From an uncultured beta proteobacterium (lineage in GTDB: Bacteria; Pseudomonadota; Gammaproteobacteria; Burkholderiales; Burkholderiaceae), in contig CAIMXN010000167.1 of assembly GCA_903845455.1 (NCBI GenBank), forward strand, positions 1 through 9,262: a stretch of 9,262 nt of DNA. Direction: 5' to 3'. Position numbers and translations under genes: made by a program. Below are positions 5,253-9,262 of the stretch, piece by piece. The first letter of the stretch is position 1. The number at the start of each line of letters is the position of its first letter. Under the pieces are notes generated by a model. The model did not search any database. It had not been told where the DNA came from and worked only from the letters and a program-made list of their open reading frames with translations.

Positions 5253-5565
5253 AAGCTCAGTACTTTAGCTGAATTGCGAAGTGGTTTTAGGAAAGCTAGC
5301 CTGTGGATAACTCTGTGCAAAACTTTTTTCATAGAGCGTTGTAAGTCCTTGATTGATGGTAAAGCTAGGGAAAACGAGTAGGAAATGTCTGTCATAGGGA
5401 TTAATATATTTCTATATAAATCAATGACCTATGGTTATTTTGTTGGATTTATGAGACGTTTTGGGTCAGCGAATACTTACTTAAGACGGTGAAGCTAAGG
5501 GGAATGGGCTTCTGTGGATATTTATCTTCATCTAAGCCATATACCCGTGTAACAAAAGAGAAAAA
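5253..5565. other. Divergent intergenic region between exbB and xseA
   Basis: This 313-bp stretch has no convincing gene. It holds three DnaA-box-like 9-mers (5302-5310, 5314-5322 and 5513-5521), an AT-rich tract with TATATAAA around 5401-5422 flanked by CATAGG/CCTATG arms (5393-5398 and 5428-5433), and the weak xseA Shine-Dalgarno AAAGAG (5555-5560). It must contain promoters for both flanking genes, but I could not assign a good -35/-10 pair on either strand. Confidence 0.6.
5302..5322 (-). promoter_or_regulatory. Two tandem DnaA-box-like 9-mers upstream of exbB
   Basis: On the minus strand the sequence reads TTTTGCACA-GAG-TTATCCACA. The second 9-mer is an exact match to the classical DnaA box (TTATNCACA), and the first fits the relaxed form (TTWTNCACA). 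They share orientation and are separated by 3 bp. A third, ATATCCACA (5513-5521, one mismatch), lies 190 bp away near xseA. Function is unproven; sites like these can regulate transcription or titrate DnaA. Confidence 0.45.
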
Positions 5566-6807
5566 ATGTCGGAAATATCAAGGGAAATTCTGAGTGTTGG
5601 CGATCTAAACCGCGCCATTGCGAGCTCTTTAGAGGAGCACTTCGATACCCTTTGGGTGAGCGGGGAGATTTCCAATTTCAAGGCATATGACAGCGGGCAC
5701 TGGTACTTTTCCTTAAAGGATGAAGAGGGGCAGATACGTTGTGTGATGTTCCGTGGTCGTAATGGTCAGGTAGGTTTTATGCCCCAATCGGGCGATTTAG
5801 TGGAAGTTGCAGCCAACCTCAGTTTTTATGTACCTAGAGGGGACATTCAGCTCACGGTTCAAAGCATGCGCCGTGCAGGTGTGGGTGGTCTTTATGAAGC
5901 TTTTTTAAAGCTCAAGGCTAAATTAGCTAAAGAGGGTTTGTTTGAGGCTGAGCGTAAACGGGAGCTCCCCACACACCCTAGAGCGATTGGTATTGTCACC
6001 TCGTTGCAAGCAGCAGCATTGAAAGATGTCCTGAGTACCTTAGAGAGAAGAGCTCCGCATATTCCGATTGTGATTTACCCAACCTTGGTTCAAGGCCCCG
6101 AGGCCCCTGCTGGAATTATTTTTGCATTACAAGCCGCTGCAAAAGAAGCGGCAGAAGGCAAGTCAGAAGTTGATGTGATTCTGCTGGTGAGGGGTGGAGG
6201 AAGTATCGAAGACCTTTGGGCTTTTAACGACGAGAGACTTGCTTATGCTATCGCGCAGTCACCTATTCCGATAGTTAGTGGCGTTGGTCATGAGACCGAT
6301 GTAACGATTGCTGATTTTGTGGCAGACCTGCGGGCACCTACCCCAACTGGCGCCGCAGAATTAGCCGCGCCAAGACGAGATCAAATGTTGCAAGAGTTAG
6401 ATGCCATAGCACAAGCGCTGTTGCAACGGGTTTCTCAAAGGGTTGAGCGTGAGGCGCAAACCTTAGATCAATTGGCATTAAGACTGAGTCATGCATTACC
6501 GAATCCTGATCGGATGCGCGAGCAAATTGGCCATTGGCAGCAGCGCCTTAATCAAGCGTGGTTAGTCAGGGTCGAGAATTGGAAGCGCAATCTAGGCCAT
6601 TACCAATCTCAACTGGAAATGCTTAATCCTCAGAGGACTCTAGAGCGTGGGTATGCAGTCATCCTTACTCAAGGGGATGTGGTGAAAAACGAAGAGCTTA
6701 AAGCGATTCGTAATCCAAAAGAACTAAGAGTGCGCGCAAAATATCAAGTGAGGCTGGCCGAAGGTCAAGCTGAAGTGCTATTGGCTGAGGTGTCTGAAAA
6801 GCCCTAA
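5566..6807 (+). CDS. xseA: Exodeoxyribonuclease VII large subunit
   Basis: XseA is the catalytic subunit of ExoVII, which with XseB degrades single-stranded DNA from either end. The 413 aa comprise an N-terminal OB fold with LWVSGEISNFKAYDSGHWYF (29-48) and IRCVMFRG (57-64). The catalytic domain follows, with IGIVTSLQAAALKDVL (141-156), LLVRGGGSIEDLWAFND (206-222) and GVGHETDVTIADFVADLRAP (239-258). These carry the conserved Asp, Arg, His and Asp of the active site. A coiled-coil stretch (about 270-355) and the C-terminal LERGYAVIL motif (359-367) complete it. It is slightly shorter than E. coli XseA (456) but typical of betaproteobacteria. The ATG at 5566 has a modest AAAGAG Shine-Dalgarno. 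xseB is not in this window. It reads into the palindrome before the next gene. Confidence 0.97.
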   Translation: MSEISREILSVGDLNRAIASSLEEHFDTLWVSGEISNFKAYDSGHWYFSLKDEEGQIRCVMFRGRNGQVGFMPQSGDLVEVAANLSFYVPRGDIQLTVQSMRRAGVGGLYEAFLKLKAKLAKEGLFEAERKRELPTHPRAIGIVTSLQAAALKDVLSTLERRAPHIPIVIYPTLVQGPEAPAGIIFALQAAAKEAAEGKSEVDVILLVRGGGSIEDLWAFNDERLAYAIAQSPIPIVSGVGHETDVTIADFVADLRAPTPTGAAELAAPRRDQMLQELDAIAQALLQRVSQRVEREAQTLDQLALRLSHALPNPDRMREQIGHWQQRLNQAWLVRVENWKRNLGHYQSQLEMLNPQRTLERGYAVILTQGDVVKNEELKAIRNPKELRVRAKYQVRLAEGQAEVLLAEVSEKP

Positions 6808-6814
6808 AGAAGTC

Positions 6815-6852
6815 CTAGTTATTATACAAAAAAATAACTGTATAATAACTAG
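6815..6852 (+). promoter_or_regulatory. Perfect 13-bp inverted repeat containing a consensus -10 before the nucleotidyltransferase gene
   Basis: The left arm CTAGTTATTATAC (6815-6827) and right arm GTATAATAACTAG (6840-6852) are exact reverse complements around a 12-nt spacer. The right arm includes TATAAT (6841-6846), a perfect -10, whose predicted transcription start (about 6852-6854) falls 1-3 nt before the ATG at 6855. The spacer also carries AATAACT, a partial extra copy of the arm end. The -35 position (GTTATT, 6818-6823) is poor. No T-run follows either arm, so a promoter/operator role fits better than a terminator. Confidence 0.6.
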
Positions 6853-6854
6853 AT

Positions 6855-7901
6855 ATGAGCCAATCTCTATATAAATCTTTATCCTTATCTGCGCAGACAG
6901 CCTATGCTGAATTGCAGGATCAGTTGCGTATTCAAAAAATTGATCAATTGAGATCTTTGCCGGGGTCTTTCCATCGTCAAACCCATAAAGGTAAACCTTA
7001 TGTATATTTTAGTTATCGAGATATCGATGGCAAAGGTCGCATGGCTTATGTGGGACCAGAGGATAAAAGAGTCTTAGAGCTTATTGATAAGCATTTGGCA
7101 AAAAAAGCTCACGTTGCAGTAGAAGGCATAAAGGCTCAGGCTAGATCTGCAGAAGCCCTTGGCTGCATGGGTACGTTAACGAAACATTACCGCGTCATTA
7201 ATCGCTTAGAACAGTATGGGTTTTTTGGGGCAGGCGGAATTTTGATTGGAACCCATGCCTTTTTAGTTATGGGGAATATGCTTGGCGTTCAGTGGACATC
7301 TTCCAATAAGACGATGGATGTTGATTTTGCTCATGCCGGCAAAAATGTCTCGGTAGCACTAGGGGCAAACGTAAAGATATCTGTTCATGACGCTTTGACA
7401 TCGCTGGAGATGGGGTTATTGCCAATCGCGGAATTCTCTGGGAAGACGGGTGCTCAGTATCGCAATCCAGCAGATCCAGAATTGCGTTTGGATTTTGTAA
7501 CACCAAAAACGCGTAGTGGTGGGCCAGTGGTCTTGCCAGATCTTGGTCTGGCATTGGAGTGTTTGAAGTTTATGGAGTATTCATTGGTTCAGACTACTCA
7601 GGCAGTTTTAATATCTAAAGAAGGGGGCTGTATCGTTAATATTCCAGCGCCTGAAAGATACGCCATTCATAAATTGATTATTTATGGTGAGCGTCCAATC
7701 GCAGAGCGAGTAAAAGCCAACAAGGATTTGGGGCAGGCAGCAGCGATTTTTCAAGCTTTATTTGATGTGGGTCAAGCTGACCAGATACGGGTCGCCTGGT
7801 TAGATGCGCTTTCTAGGGGGCCTGGGTGGGTAAAAAGGCTTGAGCAGGGAAAAGCCGCATTATTAAAACAATATCCAGGATTATTACCCTTACCAAATTA
7901 A
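6855..7901 (+). CDS. GSU2403-family nucleotidyltransferase-fold protein (NTP_transf_8-like)
   Basis: This 348-aa protein has an N-terminal segment with LPGSFHRQTHKGKPYVYFSY and GRMAYVGPE (35-69), a pattern typical of the GSU2403 group. A nucleotidyltransferase core follows: GGILIGTHAF (127-136), the acidic pair in TMDVDFA (Asp155, Asp157) and a candidate third acid in LRLDFVTP (Asp213). The C-terminal part contains NIPAPERYAIHKLIIYGER (262-280) and a helical tail. This layout is that of the polymerase-beta-like fold shared with MNT/AbiEii-type toxins and other NMP-transferring enzymes. The true substrate is unknown and I claim no specific reaction. There is no Shine-Dalgarno; the ATG abuts a palindromic promoter, so the mRNA may be leaderless. 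It lies 47 bp after xseA and is convergent with murB (19 bp). No obvious antitoxin partner is adjacent. Confidence 0.8.
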   Translation: MSQSLYKSLSLSAQTAYAELQDQLRIQKIDQLRSLPGSFHRQTHKGKPYVYFSYRDIDGKGRMAYVGPEDKRVLELIDKHLAKKAHVAVEGIKAQARSAEALGCMGTLTKHYRVINRLEQYGFFGAGGILIGTHAFLVMGNMLGVQWTSSNKTMDVDFAHAGKNVSVALGANVKISVHDALTSLEMGLLPIAEFSGKTGAQYRNPADPELRLDFVTPKTRSGGPVVLPDLGLALECLKFMEYSLVQTTQAVLISKEGGCIVNIPAPERYAIHKLIIYGERPIAERVKANKDLGQAAAIFQALFDVGQADQIRVAWLDALSRGPGWVKRLEQGKAALLKQYPGLLPLPN

Positions 7902-7920
7902 TGCGCTAGCACACAATTTC

Positions 7921-8958
7921 CTAAAGAATGTTTGGCTCTATTTGTAGCTCAACTCCAAAGCGCTCTTTGACTTTTTTCTGAATGGTGCTTGCAAGCTCCA
8001 AAATATCGTTTGCAGTGGCGCCACCATGATTGACTAAAACCAAAGCCTGTTTTTCATAAACGCCAGCAGGGCCAGACCGATAACCTTTAAAGCCACACTG
8101 ATCAACCAGCCATCCAGCAGCAAGCTTTCGAGTGCCAGTGGCATCTGGATAAGAAACTAGACTCGGATGCTGGGCTAAAAGGTTTTCATACTGTGCTGTG
8201 TCAACAATTGGATTTTGAAAAAAACTACCAGCGTTCCCGATCACCTTAGGGTCTGGCAGTTTACTTTGACGGATGTTGCAGACCGCAGCAAAAATCTCTT
8301 GAGCGCTGGGAGATGGATGATTTAAAAATTGTCTAGCTAGATCGGCATAAGTTAAGCGCGGTACCCATACTTTTGGAATACTAAAAACGACCTTTGTCAC
8401 GATGTAGCGTCCAGGATTCTTCTTAAAGTAGCTATCGCGATAGGCAAAGTGGCAATTGGTTTTACTCAGAGTGACAAAGGTTTGCCCTTTGCAGTCAAAT
8501 GCTTCTACGGAGTCTAAGTAATCTGCAACTTCAGCGCCATACGCGCCAATATTCTGAATGGGGGCTGCGCCAACTGTGCCTGGTATGAGGGCTAGGTTTT
8601 CTAGCCCAGGTAGATTGTGTTCTAGCGTCCAAACCACAAGGTCATGCCAGTTTTCGCCAGCACCTACTGCAACTTCAGTGAAAAGATCATTGCTATCGAT
8701 AATTTCTCGGCCAGTAATGTTCATGAGTAGGGTGCTACCACTGAGGGTATTTGGGAGCACTACGTTGCTACCGCCCCCCAAAACTCGCCAGGCACTCCCT
8801 TGATTCAGAATGTCAGCCATTAGCCCTGTCAACTGATCGGGGGTGGTAATTTCGTAAGCAAGTTCAGCAATAGCGGGCAAGCCAAAAGTATTTCTGCTTT
8901 CAAGGGGTAATTTTGAGAGTGGCTGAGGGGCTTGGGGCGCATTTTTTGCACAGTTCAT
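7921..8958 (-). CDS. murB: UDP-N-acetylenolpyruvoylglucosamine reductase
   Basis: MurB reduces UDP-GlcNAc-enolpyruvate to UDP-MurNAc with NADPH and FAD, the second committed step of peptidoglycan precursor synthesis in the cytoplasm. The 345 aa and motifs are of type I (E. coli-like, 342 aa). They include NTFGLPA (23-29), the FAD-binding VLGGGSNVVL (59-68), LIPGTVGAAPIQNIGAYGAE (124-143), FAYRDSYFK (171-179), the catalytic-serine GNAGSFFQNP (241-250, Ser245) and the C-terminal IEPNI with its catalytic Glu341. The ATG at 8956-8958 lacks a clear Shine-Dalgarno; the first about 15 residues are extra relative to E. coli, but no better start is present before NTFGL. It is convergent with the nucleotidyltransferase gene and divergent from yajQ. 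Confidence 0.97.
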   Translation of the reverse strand: MNCAKNAPQAPQPLSKLPLESRNTFGLPAIAELAYEITTPDQLTGLMADILNQGSAWRVLGGGSNVVLPNTLSGSTLLMNITGREIIDSNDLFTEVAVGAGENWHDLVVWTLEHNLPGLENLALIPGTVGAAPIQNIGAYGAEVADYLDSVEAFDCKGQTFVTLSKTNCHFAYRDSYFKKNPGRYIVTKVVFSIPKVWVPRLTYADLARQFLNHPSPSAQEIFAAVCNIRQSKLPDPKVIGNAGSFFQNPIVDTAQYENLLAQHPSLVSYPDATGTRKLAAGWLVDQCGFKGYRSGPAGVYEKQALVLVNHGGATANDILELASTIQKKVKERFGVELQIEPNIL

Positions 8959-9061
8959 GCCACAATCTTATTCGTGTTCGGCAATTTCCATGAAAAAAGA
9001 ACTTGCTGGCAATGCTAAAGCGCGTTTTTGGGTTTTAAGGTAAAAAATTAAAGGATTTGAT

Positions 9062-9262
9062 ATGCCAACATTTGATGTAGTTTGCGAACCAGACATGATT
9101 GAGTTAAAGAATGCGGTTGAGCAATCTAATAAAGAGATTACCAATCGATTTGACTTTAAGGGCTCGGATAGTCGCGTAGAGCAAAAAGATGAAACATTGA
9201 TTTTATTTGGCGACGATGACTTTAAATTGGGTCAAGTGCGCGATGTGCTCTTTGGCAAGATG
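9062..9262 (+). CDS. yajQ: YajQ-family nucleotide-binding protein, N-terminal part
   Basis: The 67 codons up to the right edge begin MPTFDVVCEPDMIELKNAVE and include NRFDFKGSDSRVE and ILFGDDDFKL. These are the start of the YajQ (UPF0234) family, small cytoplasmic proteins with two ferredoxin-like domains. Some homologues bind cyclic di-GMP and act with LysR-type regulators; others were reported to bind nucleotides or tRNA, so the role here is open. The ATG at 9062-9064 has a strong AAGGA Shine-Dalgarno (9051-9055) six bases upstream. The rest of the gene lies outside the window. Confidence 0.95.
   Translation, partial: MPTFDVVCEPDMIELKNAVEQSNKEITNRFDFKGSDSRVEQKDETLILFGDDDFKLGQVRDVLFGKM

Noticed and set aside
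5253..5395. Minus-strand open frame extending upstream of the exbB start region
   Set aside because: It runs out of frame with exbB, has no family resemblance, and overlaps the regulatory region with DnaA-like boxes.
5302..5521. A chromosomal origin of replication at the DnaA boxes
   Set aside because: There are only two good boxes and one near-match, with no dnaA, dnaN, rpmH or parAB neighbours, so an origin is not supported.
6815..6852. Palindrome as an intrinsic terminator of xseA
   Set aside because: The stem is AT-rich and no T-run follows it on either strand, while a perfect -10 lies in the right arm directly before a start codon.
7267..7554. Antisense open frame within the nucleotidyltransferase gene
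   Set aside because: It is a shadow of a coding frame with clear family motifs on the other strand, and has no ribosome site or recognisable domain.
8990..9043. 17-codon open frame (MKKELAGN...) between murB and yajQ
   Set aside because: There is no Shine-Dalgarno, the length is trivial and it resembles nothing known; it is more likely the untranslated leader of yajQ.

Overview
The window looks like a piece of a betaproteobacterial chromosome. Moderate-to-low GC, the protein sequences and the block exbB-exbD-lpxK-Trm112-kdsB-adk next to xseA point to Burkholderiaceae, most likely a Polynucleobacter-type freshwater bacterium. The genus is inferred from remembered gene order and protein style; no database comparison was possible.

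Layout. At the left edge is the 3' end of nrdR (+). An accessory islet follows at about 270-1297: an intact HigB/RelE-like toxin and XRE antitoxin pair (-), then two gene remnants not previously open as genes. One is a start-less fragment of a second, different antitoxin family (HI1420/HigA-like antidote, +). The other is a frameshifted and stop-interrupted N-terminal fragment of GDP-mannose 4,6-dehydratase (gmd, -), which begins right behind the adk stop codon. From 1298 to 5252 (-) runs a housekeeping envelope cluster, transcribed exbB-exbD-lpxK-Trm112-kdsB and then adk after a 106-nt gap. A 313-bp divergent intergenic region carries DnaA-box-like 9-mers and an AT-rich palindromic tract. Then comes xseA (+), followed by an orphan nucleotidyltransferase-fold gene of the GSU2403 / NTP_transf_8 type (+), whose start lies against a perfect 13-bp inverted repeat containing a consensus -10 hexamer. 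murB (-) is convergent with it, and the 5' end of a yajQ-family gene (+) closes the window.

How the genes fit together. lpxK (lipid A 4'-kinase) and kdsB (CMP-Kdo synthesis) serve the lipid A/Kdo core of LPS. ExbB/ExbD form a proton-driven inner-membrane motor. Trm112-like protein, adk, xseA, murB and yajQ are general housekeeping genes. The interesting material is accessory: a toxin-antitoxin locus inserted beside the debris of an older antitoxin and a sugar-nucleotide gene, and an orphan nucleotidyltransferase with its own palindromic promoter. Both intact accessory loci appear to start translation at or within a few bases of the predicted transcription start, with the -10 element buried in a palindrome. 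That suggests leaderless, self-repressed expression. I see no CRISPR array, tRNA, rRNA or insertion sequence.
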